From: an uncultured Paracoccaceae bacterium
GTDB lineage: Bacteria; Pseudomonadota; Alphaproteobacteria; Rhodobacterales; Rhodobacteraceae
Direction: 5' to 3'
Assembly (NCBI GenBank): GCA_913061275.1
Contig: CAJXSR010000030.1
Span: forward strand, 1 to 34,035
DNA length: 34,035 bases
A model generated the notes under the pieces. The model ran no database searches and was not told where the DNA came from. It saw only the letters and a list, made by a program, of their open reading frames with translations. A program made the translations under genes and the position numbers. Below, piece after piece: positions 16,376-25,045 of this stretch (its first letter is position 1; each line of letters begins with the position of its first letter).

Positions 16376-17574
16376 CCTTTTGCAATTACCTGACTGGCTG
16401 CATTAAGTGCATTACTTCCGTGTGGGATATCAAGTGTTTTCAACGCACTATCAATGGTTCCTAATATGCCCATCACCATGGGTACGTTTAAATGTCCCAT
16501 GTGGCCGATCCTGAAATTATTGTGCCATTCAGGCGAGCCTTGTACAGCGGCACCAATGCCAATGCCAAGTGTTAGTCCTGCGGTCTTTTCACACCACTCA
16601 CGAATGCGTGTGCCATTTCCGTTGCTGGTCAAGATGCAGGTTACTGCGCGCGACCTACTTGCAGGGTTTTGTACGTTTAGCCGTAGATCACCGCCATCTT
16701 CCCCCCATGCATTAACAGCGGCCCAGATCGCGTGTGCGAACAGTTCTTGACGATCCCAAGCGGCTTCAACACCTTCTTCATGCACCAGCATATCCAGTGC
16801 TTCGCGTAAGCCAAACAGGTGATGTGTGGGTGAGGTACCCGCAAAGTTTTGATATATGCCTTCAGGGTTCAACCTAGGCATCCAATCCCAATAACTTGTT
16901 GCAAGATCAGCGGTTTTGCGGGCTTCCAATGCCCGCTCATTGGCAAAAAGAAAGGACAGGCCAGGCGGTGTCATTAGGCCTTTTTGGCACCCTGATACCA
17001 TCAAATCTACGCCCCATGCATCCATTTCAAACCGTTCGCATCCCAAGCTGGCAATGCAGTCGACCATAAAAAGGGCAGGGTGGTCTGCGGCATCTATGGC
17101 TTTGCGCAAAGCGGCAATATCGTTTTTAACCGATGATGCAGTATCGGTTTGCGTTAATAAAACCGCTTTATATTCATGTGCTTTGTCGGCACGCAATGCC
17201 TGTTCTAGTTTGGCAGGGTCGGCCGCGTCAGACATCCCGAAATTTATCACTGTTGGAACAATGCCTGTTTTACGGCCCCATTCGCCCCATCCAATGGCAA
17301 ATCGCCCTGTTCCCAGCACTAAAACCTTGTCCCCACGGCTAAGTGTATTGGTAATGGCGGCTTCCCATGCGCCGTGGCCGTTGGCGATGTATATAACTGC
17401 CTCACCCTTAGTTCGGGCCACAGTTTTCAGATCAGGATAAAGCGACAAAGCCAGATCAATCAGCGCACCTTCGTATATATTGGGCGAGGGCTGGTGCATC
17501 GCGTTTAGCACTCGGTCGGGGATAACGGATGGGCCAGGAATAGCCATAAGATGGCGGCCAAAATTAAGTGTCAT
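16372..17574 (-). CDS. Class V aminotransferase, serine/alanine-glyoxylate type
   Basis: The protein has 400 residues of the alanine/serine-glyoxylate aminotransferase family. It starts with the conserved substrate-binding stretch AIPGPSVIPDRVLNAM. The PLP Schiff-base lysine is Lys198 in SGCQKGLMTPPGL, preceded by the pyridine-ring aspartate in MVDCIASLG; GTSPTHHLFGL and RIGHMGHLN are also typical. It transfers an amino group from serine (or alanine or aspartate) to glyoxylate, as in the serine cycle or photorespiration-like glyoxylate removal. The aspartate-glyoxylate enzyme BhcA is similar, but no other beta-hydroxyaspartate-cycle genes are here. I chose the ATG at 17574 because it puts the conserved AIPGPS near the N-terminus; an upstream start at 17634 adds a non-conserved leader. 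Confidence 0.9.
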   Translation of the reverse strand: MTLNFGRHLMAIPGPSVIPDRVLNAMHQPSPNIYEGALIDLALSLYPDLKTVARTKGEAVIYIANGHGAWEAAITNTLSRGDKVLVLGTGRFAIGWGEWGRKTGIVPTVINFGMSDAADPAKLEQALRADKAHEYKAVLLTQTDTASSVKNDIAALRKAIDAADHPALFMVDCIASLGCERFEMDAWGVDLMVSGCQKGLMTPPGLSFLFANERALEARKTADLATSYWDWMPRLNPEGIYQNFAGTSPTHHLFGLREALDMLVHEEGVEAAWDRQELFAHAIWAAVNAWGEDGGDLRLNVQNPASRSRAVTCILTSNGNGTRIREWCEKTAGLTLGIGIGAAVQGSPEWHNNFRIGHMGHLNVPMVMGILGTIDSALKTLDIPHGSNALNAASQVIAKG

Positions 17575-17689
17575 TTTATAAATCCTGTTTGTGTTATGAA
17601 ATTGGTATGTCATCAGAAAATTCCCGTCAACCAATCTTCGTTGGACAGTTTGCTAATCAATGATAAACAGAGGGGTGCAATGGGCTAAA

Positions 17690-17733
17690 GCGTTTTGCAT
17701 TTTATCTGACGCAATCGGATAAATGCAATGCGC
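17690..17733. repeat. Imperfect 19-20-bp inverted repeat upstream of the ABC transporter
   Basis: The left arm GCGTTTTGCATTTTATCTGA and the right arm (reverse complement GCGCATTGCATTTATCCGA) match at about 16 of 19 positions, allowing one bulge, around a 5-base centre. It lies about 85 bp before the ABC exporter start. It may be a degenerate alphaproteobacterial dispersed palindrome or a leader RNA hairpin. Confidence 0.55.
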
Positions 17734-17757
17734 AGCAACACCTGGTAGGGAGAGCAA

Positions 17758-17796
17758 TGCTTTGTCTCCTATCTGATTAAAGTAAAAGACAAAGCA
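17758..17796 (+). repeat. Perfect 10-bp inverted repeat in the ABC transporter leader
   Basis: TGCTTTGTCT and AGACAAAGCA are separated by 19 bases and end 21 bp before the ATG at 17818. The ribosome-binding AAGGA (17801-17805) sits just beyond the right arm. As RNA this would form a hairpin directly before the ribosome-binding site; as DNA it could be an operator. Confidence 0.6.
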
Positions 17797-17817
17797 CTTT
17801 AAGGATGCCGTACCCGA

Positions 17818-19674
17818 ATGACAAATACTAAAACGACACGGCTGACAGCACGCGCCGCCTATGGGCGGTTATGGCATGGCTGGGTAAAGCAACATTGGCC
17901 ATTATTGATAGTATCTGTGGGGTTAATGGTTGTTATTGCATTGGCCACAGCGGGTTATGCGAAGTTCATGGAATATGCGATTGCAGGGCTAGAGGCACGC
18001 GATGCAAGTGTTGTCTACTGGGCGCCTATTAGCATTATTGCACTGACAATGACGCGTGGTATCTGCCACTATCTGAATGTTATTTTGCAAAATCGGGTTT
18101 TGTGCCGCGTGCAGGCAGATATGCAGCGCCAAATGTATGATACATTGGTTGATATGGACTTAGCCGAGTTGCTGGCAGAGGCCCCAGCGGCGATTGCAGC
18201 ACGATTTTCTGCGGATATAGAACTGGTTCGCAATGCCACTGTGGCAGTTTTTGGTTCGTTACGTGATGTGATGACTTTGGTCGCAACATTTATTGTGATG
18301 CTATCAATAGATTGGGCAATGACACTGGCACTAATGTGTATTTTTGCACTTGTATTTGCCCCTGTTGGTATTGCGGGGTCGCGTATTCGGTCGACTTCCA
18401 AAGATATTCAGCAAGAAATTGCACAGATGACGAAATCGGTAAATGAAGGTTTATCAGGTATACGCATGGTGCGTACCTATCAGCTGGAAGATACTTTAAA
18501 AGAAACCTCTAACAAAAGTTTTGAACGCTTGTTTAGCTTGCGTGTGGCGATTGTGAAATGGCAAGCGGCCTTGTCGCCATTAGTAGAAACTTTGGCAGGG
18601 GTCGCAGTTGGTGTTACTTTGTTTTTGGTGGCATTGCGCATTCAAACTGGTGCTATTGATATTGCGGGTATGATGGGCTTGATTACTGCGTTGGGTGTTT
18701 TAACCAATCCTGGGCGCAAATTAACCCAAGCTTTTGCTGTTGGTGCACAGGGTATTTCAGCGCTAGAGCGGGTTTACGGCTTTTTTGACACTAAGAATAC
18801 CGTAACGGATGGGCCCGATGTTGTTGAAGGTGGGCGGGCCAAAGGCCAGATTAAATTCGATAAGGTCGATTTTGTTTATCCGGACGGATACCAAGCCTTA
18901 AAGTCAATTAACCTAACCATAGAAGCAGGTAAAAAATACGCTTTTGTCGGGCGTTCTGGGGCAGGTAAAACAACGATATTCAACCTTTTACCACGCCTGT
19001 TTGATACATCGACAGGTACTATATTATTGGATGGTAAGGATATTAAGTCTCTGACTTTAAAATCTTTACGCGACCAAATATCGCTTGTCAGTCAAGACAG
19101 TATTCTGCTGTCAGGAACTGTCACAGAAAATATCGGCTTTGGCCGTGCTAAAGCAGATGAAAAAGCCTGTATAGAGGCCGCTAAGTCAGCAGCGGCACAT
19201 GGGTTTATTCAAAAGCTTTCTGATGGGTATAACACCCATATTGAACCCTCAAAATCCACATTTTCGGGTGGCGAGCGGCAACGCTTGTCTATTGCGCGGG
19301 CGATTGTGCGCAACGCCCCTATTTTGCTGTTAGACGAGCCTACTTCAGCGTTGGACGCAGAATCAGAAGCGTCTATTCGTACTGCTTTGGATAAATTGTC
19401 AAAAGGCCGTACAACACTGATTATTGCACACAGGCTGTCAACAATACTGGATTCAGATCAGATTGTGGTGATGGATGGTGGTCAGATCGTGGCACAAGGT
19501 ACCCATGATGATCTGTTGGAACAGGGCGGGCTATATGCCGACCTGTTCAACCTTCAGTTTGACATGAGCCCCGCAAAAGAGAACGGGCATAAACGTGTGG
19601 GGCACAGTATTCGCAAACCTGCGGTGGGCCCTGTTGAGCGTGTCTTTAGGATGCTGGGGTTTCAACGGTTATAG
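17818..19674 (+). CDS. ABC exporter, fused permease and ATPase (MsbA-like)
   Basis: This 618-residue half-transporter is expected to work as a homodimer in the inner membrane. Residues about 28-310 hold six membrane helices of the type I exporter fold. The nucleotide-binding domain has Walker A GRSGAGKTT (378-386), Q-loop SLVSQDS, signature FSGGERQRLS (481-490), Walker B ILLLDEP (501-507) and the switch histidine in IIAHRLS (537). All catalytic residues are intact. A basic 40-residue tail follows the ATPase domain. Lipid A/lipid flippases (MsbA) and multidrug exporters share this layout, and the sequence does not choose between them. The leader carries two inverted repeats. Its last 13 bp overlap the convergent glycosyltransferase gene. 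Confidence 0.92.
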   Translation: MTNTKTTRLTARAAYGRLWHGWVKQHWPLLIVSVGLMVVIALATAGYAKFMEYAIAGLEARDASVVYWAPISIIALTMTRGICHYLNVILQNRVLCRVQADMQRQMYDTLVDMDLAELLAEAPAAIAARFSADIELVRNATVAVFGSLRDVMTLVATFIVMLSIDWAMTLALMCIFALVFAPVGIAGSRIRSTSKDIQQEIAQMTKSVNEGLSGIRMVRTYQLEDTLKETSNKSFERLFSLRVAIVKWQAALSPLVETLAGVAVGVTLFLVALRIQTGAIDIAGMMGLITALGVLTNPGRKLTQAFAVGAQGISALERVYGFFDTKNTVTDGPDVVEGGRAKGQIKFDKVDFVYPDGYQALKSINLTIEAGKKYAFVGRSGAGKTTIFNLLPRLFDTSTGTILLDGKDIKSLTLKSLRDQISLVSQDSILLSGTVTENIGFGRAKADEKACIEAAKSAAAHGFIQKLSDGYNTHIEPSKSTFSGGERQRLSIARAIVRNAPILLLDEPTSALDAESEASIRTALDKLSKGRTTLIIAHRLSTILDSDQIVVMDGGQIVAQGTHDDLLEQGGLYADLFNLQFDMSPAKENGHKRVGHSIRKPAVGPVERVFRMLGFQRL

Positions 19675-20342
19675 CGTTTTGCCAACTTTTGTGGGGCGAC
19701 TCCGATAAAGTACATGGCAAGCGTGATAAGGTTTTTTCGGGATCGTGCAAACCAGCCATCTTTGATATAGCGCTGCGCACCTGTGGTTGCCGTGATCGGC
19801 ATTGGCATTATTTTTCCACGCAATTTTCGGGCAAGGGCTACATCTTCCATCAGGGGGATGTCAGGGTATCCGCCAGTTTGCTGGTATAGTTTTTGCGAGA
19901 TTAATAACGCTTGATCGCCATAAGGCAGCCCGAATAACCGCGACCTGATGTTGGCTAAACCAGCGACAATGGCAGGTGCAAATCCATCAGCATCAAACGA
20001 TAACTTGCAATACCCCGCTTTGGTTTGGCTGTTGATATGTGCCCGCATATGCGTTTCCCAGTCCGCAGAAAATACCGTATCGGCATGAACAAATAGCAAC
20101 CATTGCCCTTTGGCAGCTTTTGCCCCTGTGCGTAGTTGACTACCACGCCCTTTGGCGGCCTTCACAAACTTAGCACCTGCCTCATCTGCGATTTGGGCAG
20201 TTTGGTCTGTTGACCCGCCATCTGCAAAGATCACCTCATGTATCAATGATTTTCCCATTGCCTGATACAGACAGGCTAAAGTCGGCCCAACAGTGTCGGC
20301 TGTGTTTAATGTAGGGATCACAACTGTGATAGGTGCGGGCAT
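19662..20342 (-). CDS. TIGR04283-type family 2 glycosyltransferase
   Basis: The protein has 226 residues of GT-A fold. It begins PITVVIPTLNTADTV, followed by the nucleotide-sugar motif FADGGSTDQT. The family-specific block GRGSQLRTGAKAAKG with FVHADT contains the DXD-like site. LPYGDQALLI and MEDVALARKL follow. This combination marks the group named for arsenosugar biosynthesis, though many members occur away from arsenic genes and the substrate is often unknown. None of the arsenosugar partners (ArsM, radical SAM ArsS) is in the window, so function is left open. A C-terminal hydrophobic stretch (LITLAMYFIGVA) may touch the membrane. It is divergent from ygfZ with a 72-bp gap. Confidence 0.88.
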   Translation of the reverse strand: MPAPITVVIPTLNTADTVGPTLACLYQAMGKSLIHEVIFADGGSTDQTAQIADEAGAKFVKAAKGRGSQLRTGAKAAKGQWLLFVHADTVFSADWETHMRAHINSQTKAGYCKLSFDADGFAPAIVAGLANIRSRLFGLPYGDQALLISQKLYQQTGGYPDIPLMEDVALARKLRGKIMPMPITATTGAQRYIKDGWFARSRKNLITLAMYFIGVAPQKLAKRYNR

Positions 20343-20370
20343 CTGAAACTCGAACTAGATTGTCTTGTCT

Positions 20371-20389
20371 TGCTTTAAGGCATAAAGCA
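20371..20389. repeat. 7-bp-stem hairpin in the glycosyltransferase/ygfZ intergenic region
   Basis: TGCTTTA-AGGCA-TAAAGCA is a perfect small palindrome midway between the two divergent starts, 25 bp before the ygfZ ATG. It could be an operator. It shares TGCTTT with the repeat at 17758-17796, which is probably chance. Confidence 0.4.
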
Positions 20390-20414
20390 AAAGAAAGCGA
20401 CTAAGGAGTGCATT

Positions 20415-21161
20415 ATGGGTGTACAGACAAATGATCGGATGGTTCTAAAAATATCTGGTGCGGATGCAAAGAGGTTTTTGCAGGATTTGGTGACTAATAA
20501 TCTGGATCAAGGCGGGCTGATCTATGCGGCTCTATTAACGCCGCAAGGAAAGTACCTATTCGATTTTTTCATATTAAAACAAAATGATACCTGGCTTATT
20601 GACGTAAAATCTGACTGCGCAGCAGCTTTGGCGCAAAGACTGACGATGTATCGTTTGCGGGCGGATGTTGTGATCGAAGATAGCGGGTTATCTGTGCAAC
20701 GCGGCGTGGGCGATTTACCTGATGGGGCCGTTACCGACCCCCGGCATCCTGCCTTAGGTTGGCGATTATACACCTTGGGTATAAGCGATGAACCAACAGT
20801 TGATTGGGATGCAATTCGTGTTGAACATTGCATACCAGAAACTGGAATAGAGCTGATTGCCGACAATACCTATATTCTGGAAGCAGGGTTTGAGCGCCTG
20901 AACGGCATTGATTTCAAGAAAGGCTGTTATGTTGGCCAAGAGATTAATGCGCGGATGAAGCATAAAACCGAATTGCGCAAAGGTTTGGTAACTGTGGCTG
21001 TTGACGGTCACGCAAATGTTGGCACCCAAATATTGTCGGGGGGCAAACCTGTTGGCACCCTGTTCACCCAATCGGGGGGCAAGGCAATTGCATATTTACG
21101 GTTTGACCGCGCTAAGGGCGATATGGCTGCGGGGGACGCTACAGTGCGGCTTATATCGTAG
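20415..21161 (+). CDS. ygfZ: Folate-binding protein YgfZ
   Basis: This is a tetrahydrofolate-binding protein related to the glycine-cleavage T protein. It supports synthesis or repair of Fe-S enzymes and, in E. coli, affects tRNA methylthiolation. The product has 248 residues, a little short. The diagnostic motif K-G-C-Y-V-G-Q-E is present in DFKKGCYVGQEINARM, and the N-terminus (VLKISGADAKRFLQDLVTNN) is the standard folate-binding start. AAGGAG lies 7-8 nt before the ATG. It is transcribed away from the TIGR04283 gene and converges with the MBL-fold gene (9-bp gap). Confidence 0.93.
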   Translation: MGVQTNDRMVLKISGADAKRFLQDLVTNNLDQGGLIYAALLTPQGKYLFDFFILKQNDTWLIDVKSDCAAALAQRLTMYRLRADVVIEDSGLSVQRGVGDLPDGAVTDPRHPALGWRLYTLGISDEPTVDWDAIRVEHCIPETGIELIADNTYILEAGFERLNGIDFKKGCYVGQEINARMKHKTELRKGLVTVAVDGHANVGTQILSGGKPVGTLFTQSGGKAIAYLRFDRAKGDMAAGDATVRLIS

Positions 21162-21170
21162 CAGGCTGCA

Positions 21171-22025
21171 TTATATAGGCAGCGTCATGCCATCTTTTCC
21201 TAACGTTAAGGGGCCAGACCATTGTTTGCGCACATCGCTTTCCCAATGCGCATCGGTAAAGTCAGGATCGCCATCAGGAACAAAATGATTAAGGGCCAAA
21301 TGCTTTACGTCTGCCGCATGAGCAATACGCCCCACATCTTCGGCACTTGTATGGCTTCTTAGAATATGGGTCAAAAGACGATCATCCCCATTGGTCATCT
21401 TTGCACATAAAGCGTAAACCCCCTCTATAAGCATGGCTTCATGAACCAACAGATCCGCCCCTTTGGCGAATGGGATCATTTCATCCATAAATGCGGTATC
21501 CCCTGATAACACAACACATGTGTCAGGGGTTTCAAACCGTAAGGCGAAACTATCTTTAATTGGTGGGTGATCGTTCCGCATGGCCGTGATCTTTATCCCG
21601 TCTTGGTCATATATCACGCCATCATGAATGGTTTTAAGATCCGCTAAAGTTTGTAAATCACAACGACCTTCATCGGCAATACGCAGGTCAACATCGAACT
21701 GCATCGATTGCAGGAAGCCTTGCCAGTATCCTATCAAACCTGATGGGCCGATGATCGGGATTGGTTGGTTCAATCCAGCCACCCAAGCGGTATGCAATAG
21801 GGGGCCGAGTTCCAAATAATGGTCTGAATGTAGGTGCGTCACAAAAATCATATCGACTTGTGTTAAAGTAACGCCTTGGTCACATATCCCACGTGTCACC
21901 CCAAGGCCTGCGTCAATCAGGATATTTTTGCCATTTAACTTCAATAACATGGATGTTGGCATGTTAGAACCGGGGCGGATTGCGGGCCCACCTTTGACAC
22001 CCATAAAAGAAAGACTGTTGTCCAC
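21171..22025 (-). CDS. MBL-fold metallo-hydrolase, RNase Z/arylsulfatase-like branch
   Basis: The protein has 284 residues with the zinc motif THLHSDH (HxHxDH). Later metal-site residues are in SGDTAF (Asp), LLVHEAM (His) and LNHFVPDG (His). The arrangement resembles tRNase Z and its metabolic relatives, but the long exosite arm of true tRNase Z is not evident, so the substrate is unknown. The start is a GTG at 22025. No ATG upstream is in frame before a TGA, and the first strand (LSFMGVKGGP) sits right after it. It may follow suhB in the same transcript, being on the same strand 117 bp downstream. Confidence 0.85.
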   Translation of the reverse strand: MDNSLSFMGVKGGPAIRPGSNMPTSMLLKLNGKNILIDAGLGVTRGICDQGVTLTQVDMIFVTHLHSDHYLELGPLLHTAWVAGLNQPIPIIGPSGLIGYWQGFLQSMQFDVDLRIADEGRCDLQTLADLKTIHDGVIYDQDGIKITAMRNDHPPIKDSFALRFETPDTCVVLSGDTAFMDEMIPFAKGADLLVHEAMLIEGVYALCAKMTNGDDRLLTHILRSHTSAEDVGRIAHAADVKHLALNHFVPDGDPDFTDAHWESDVRKQWSGPLTLGKDGMTLPI

Positions 22026-22142
22026 GCGCGTAAGCCCCCAAGCATTTGCCCCAGCGTATCTTTGTGTACGTCAGGTGTCTATGCCCAGAGGCTTGTTATA
22101 AAATCAAACTGCTGTCCGACGTATTACAAGAATAATTGGTGA

Positions 22143-22934
22143 TTAATCGTTGCGTATTACTTTAACGAATTGATTGAAGACTGACCCGTTTGCGGCAATG
22201 ACGCTGCCGTCCGTTAAACTTTTACCGTCTGGGTAAACAGAGCAAGACATGCCGCCCGCTTCTTGAACCAGCAATAGACCTGCGGCAATATCCCATGCGT
22301 TCAAGTTGCGTTCCCAATAGCCATCGTAACGCCCTGCGGCAACATAGGCCAAATCAAGGGCTGCGGCCCCCCAACGGCGCACACCAGCGCAGGCGGGTAG
22401 AATGCGTGCAAGGTCTTGCAGTGTGGTAGGCAAATCTGAACTGCCTGCAAAAGGTAGCCCAGTTGCAAAAATCATTTCGATCATTTGTGTGCGGCCTGAT
22501 ACACGAATGCGTTTGTCATTTAACCAAGCGCCACCCCCTTTTTCAGCGATATACATTTCATCGCCAATAGGGTTGAAGATTACAGCGGCAACGATTTCGC
22601 CTTTATGCTCCAAGGCAATGGATATGGCCCAATGCGGCAAGCCGTGCAAAAAGTTTGTGGTTCCATCCAGCGGGTCAACGATCCAGCGGCGTGTTGGATC
22701 AGCGCCTTTGATTTCTGTGCTTTCTTCACCAAAAAAGCCGTAGTTAGGACGTACTTCAAGCAATTCTTCTTTTAGAATTTCTTCTGCCTTTAGATCGGCG
22801 CGACTGACAAAATCACCTGGGCCCTTTGAAGAGACTTGCAGATGTTCAACTTCTTTGAAATCGCGCATCAGTGAGCGGCCAGCTTTGCGGGCGGCTTTAA
22901 TCATCACGTTGATATTGGCAGACCATTGATACAT
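22143..22934 (-). CDS. suhB: Inositol-1-monophosphatase family protein SuhB
   Basis: This Mg2+-dependent phosphomonoesterase has 263 residues. Metal-binding motifs are EEST(E) (about 69-73), DPLDGTTNF followed by LPHWAISIAL, and WDIAAGLLLVQEAGG near the C-terminus. The N-terminal stretch SANINVMIKAARKAGRSLMRDF is the typical alphaproteobacterial form. Besides inositol phosphate turnover, SuhB has been linked to rRNA synthesis in E. coli; which role applies here is not shown. It is oriented like metR and may be read through from it (57-bp gap). Confidence 0.92.
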   Translation of the reverse strand: MYQWSANINVMIKAARKAGRSLMRDFKEVEHLQVSSKGPGDFVSRADLKAEEILKEELLEVRPNYGFFGEESTEIKGADPTRRWIVDPLDGTTNFLHGLPHWAISIALEHKGEIVAAVIFNPIGDEMYIAEKGGGAWLNDKRIRVSGRTQMIEMIFATGLPFAGSSDLPTTLQDLARILPACAGVRRWGAAALDLAYVAAGRYDGYWERNLNAWDIAAGLLLVQEAGGMSCSVYPDGKSLTDGSVIAANGSVFNQFVKVIRND

Positions 22935-22991
22935 GGGGTTTTACGTCCTTTTGTTCGGGTTGGCACCCTTTGGCCTAGTTTTTTGCGAAGG

Positions 22992-23885
22992 TCAACGTCT
23001 TGCCCGTGTTTTGGTGAATTTCACAAAGTCGGTTATATAACCCAATTCCAAGTCAGCGTCGCGCACCGCTGCATATAAGCGGCGTGAAACCCCTTCTTTG
23101 GTGATTTTTTTGGTTACAAAGTCATGCCCGTACTGTTCATTGGCGACAACCCAGTCAGGCAGCACAGACACGCCACGGTTGGATGCGACCAGCAACATGA
23201 TAACGGCGGTCAATTCTACCTGTCTTAGGGCTTTGGGCTCTAATTTGGCTGGTGTCAGCAGTTCAGTATAAACATCCAGACGGGATTTATCCTCTGGATA
23301 GGTGATTAGGGTCTGGTCGCGCAAATCTTCTGCAACAATATACTCTTTTTGTGCCAAAGGATGATCGGTGGCGCATATAAAGGTGGGTTCATAATCGAAT
23401 AAAGGGATGAAAGTGATGCCGTCTATTGCTTCTGGATCGTCTGATATTGCCACATCTACCTCTTCGCGTTGCAAAGCGGGTAGGGCATCAAAAGCAAGGC
23501 TAGGGCGAATATCAACATCTACGTTGCCCCAAGATTTTCGAAAGCTTTCCAACACAGGAAACAACCAGTCAAAACAGGCATGACATTCAATGGCGATGTG
23601 CAAACGGCCTGCTTTACCTGCAATGGTTTCGGCAAAATCAACCTCTAAGGCTTTGATGCGGGGTAGTATTTCTATTGCTAGTCTCAATAGCTTATGGCCC
23701 GCTTTTGACAGCTTTAAGGGTTTTGATCGGCGCAAGAACAGTTCCATACCAACTTGATCTTCCAACCCTTTAACTTGGTGCGATAAAGCGGATTGGGTGA
23801 TGTTTAACACATCGGCTGCACGCGCAAGCCCCCCGTGATCGTGGATGGCTTTGATCGTGCGCAGATGACGAAATTCTATATACAT
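22992..23885 (-). CDS. metR: LysR-type regulator, MetR-like
   Basis: The 297-residue LysR-type protein has an N-terminal winged helix-turn-helix (residues about 1-62: ARAADVLNITQSALSHQVKG) and a periplasmic-binding-like effector domain. MetR activates methionine genes and uses homocysteine as co-effector. The assignment rests on three things: the AIECHACFDWLFPVLESF segment typical of MetR, divergence from metF, and a perfect MetR box in the 102-bp intergenic region. I chose the ATG at 23885 (MYIEFRHLRT) as the usual MetR start; an ATG nine codons upstream (23912) is possible. Confidence 0.9.
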   Translation of the reverse strand: MYIEFRHLRTIKAIHDHGGLARAADVLNITQSALSHQVKGLEDQVGMELFLRRSKPLKLSKAGHKLLRLAIEILPRIKALEVDFAETIAGKAGRLHIAIECHACFDWLFPVLESFRKSWGNVDVDIRPSLAFDALPALQREEVDVAISDDPEAIDGITFIPLFDYEPTFICATDHPLAQKEYIVAEDLRDQTLITYPEDKSRLDVYTELLTPAKLEPKALRQVELTAVIMLLVASNRGVSVLPDWVVANEQYGHDFVTKKITKEGVSRRLYAAVRDADLELGYITDFVKFTKTRARR

Positions 23886-23929
23886 GGAATGCTCATTATT
23901 AGTAATTTTCATGTTTTATATTAGAAATA

Positions 23930-23942
23930 TGAATTTGATTCA
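23930..23942. promoter_or_regulatory. MetR-type operator TGAA-N5-TTCA
   Basis: TGAATTTGATTCA matches the published MetR consensus TGAAnnnnnTTCA exactly. It is centred between the divergent starts, 44-45 bp from each ATG. It probably mediates activation of metF and autoregulation of metR. Confidence 0.8.
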
Positions 23943-23987
23943 ATAGTGTGCCTGTGTGAAACACATGGCAACAAAAGGAATAATGCC

Positions 23988-24869
23988 ATGACACTCATTC
24001 GCGAAACTTTCGGCCTTTCATTTGAATTTTTTCCACCCAACTCTTTGGAAGCCAGTTTTAAGTTGTGGAACGCGATCGACACATTGGCAGGGTTTGCACC
24101 AGAGTTTATCTCTGTGACTTATGGTGCAGGCGGATCAACGCGAGAGTTGACAAAATCTGCGGTCGCAGTGATCCGTCAAAATTATGGGTTGGAAGTTGCG
24201 GGGCATTTAACCTGTGTGAATGCATCGCGCAACGAGGTGCTGGAAGTGGCACGTGGTTATGTGGAAAGCGGTGCCAAGCAAATTGTGGCACTTCGCGGGG
24301 ATGCACCCAAAGGGGCTGATAGTTTTTCGGCACATCCTGATGGGTTTGCCAGCAGTATCGAGTTAATCGAAGCACTGGCGGCAATGAATGAATTTAAAAT
24401 TCGTGTTGGTGCCTATCCACATAAACACCCCGAAGCGGTGGATGACTTGGCTGATATTGATTTTCTGAAACGTAAGTTTGAGGCGGGCGCTGATAGTGCC
24501 ATCACCCAGTTTTTCTTTGAAGCGGAAGATTTTCTGCGGTTCCGTGATCGGTGCGATAAAGCAGGAATTACCAACAAAATCACACCTGGTATTCTGCCGA
24601 TTGAAAACTGGGCAAAAACCAAGAAGTTTGCAGCCCGTTGTGGCACAAAAACCCCTGAGTGGATGGATAAAGCGTATCGCAATGCACGAGATGTGGAAGA
24701 AGCGCGTTTGTTATCAACGGCGCTGTGTACTGAAATCTGCGATGATCTGTTATGTGAAGGTGTCGAAGATTTGCATTTCTACACGCTGAATGATCCGACA
24801 CTAACACAGGATGTTTGCCGCGCCTTGGGGCGCAAACTGATCGCCCCTGCGTTGCATAAAGTCGCTTAA
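23988..24869 (+). CDS. metF: 5,10-Methylenetetrahydrofolate reductase
   Basis: This flavoenzyme reduces 5,10-methylene-THF to 5-methyl-THF for methionine synthesis. The product has 293 residues, the usual bacterial length. It shows the conserved FEFFPP near the N-terminus with the catalytic Glu, VTYGAGGSTRE, HLTCV, ALRGDAPKG, and the FAD/folate-binding QFFFEAEDF and GILPIENW. I chose the ATG at 23988, with AAGGAA 8 nt upstream, over a further upstream in-frame start at 23946. It is controlled through the MetR box in the shared promoter region. No strong terminator follows: TAAGGC-TTG-GCCTTA starts at the stop codon but has no T-run. Confidence 0.96.
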   Translation: MTLIRETFGLSFEFFPPNSLEASFKLWNAIDTLAGFAPEFISVTYGAGGSTRELTKSAVAVIRQNYGLEVAGHLTCVNASRNEVLEVARGYVESGAKQIVALRGDAPKGADSFSAHPDGFASSIELIEALAAMNEFKIRVGAYPHKHPEAVDDLADIDFLKRKFEAGADSAITQFFFEAEDFLRFRDRCDKAGITNKITPGILPIENWAKTKKFAARCGTKTPEWMDKAYRNARDVEEARLLSTALCTEICDDLLCEGVEDLHFYTLNDPTLTQDVCRALGRKLIAPALHKVA

Positions 24870-25045
24870 GGCTTGGCCTTACTATAGTTCTGGTTGCTAT
24901 TATAAACGTTTGCTGGATGCGCAGTTTCGACGCAAACCTGACGATTTATACCTTATTTAGGCCTTAGTTATAACGAATTTTCCTCATATGCACACTCTTG
25001 AAGGTGTATGCCTTGCATGCGCGTAACGATTAACATAGTGTAAAT

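Noticed and set aside
16372-17574. BhcA of the beta-hydroxyaspartate cycle
   Set aside because: The family is similar, but bhcB, bhcC and bhcD are absent; a serine/alanine-glyoxylate aminotransferase is the safer call.
19662-20342. Arsenosugar biosynthesis locus
   Set aside because: Only the TIGR04283 glycosyltransferase is present; no arsenic methyltransferase or radical SAM partner is in the window.
24867-24881. Hairpin TAAGGC-TTG-GCCTTA as terminator of metF
   Set aside because: It has a short stem, begins in the stop codon and is not followed by a T-run.
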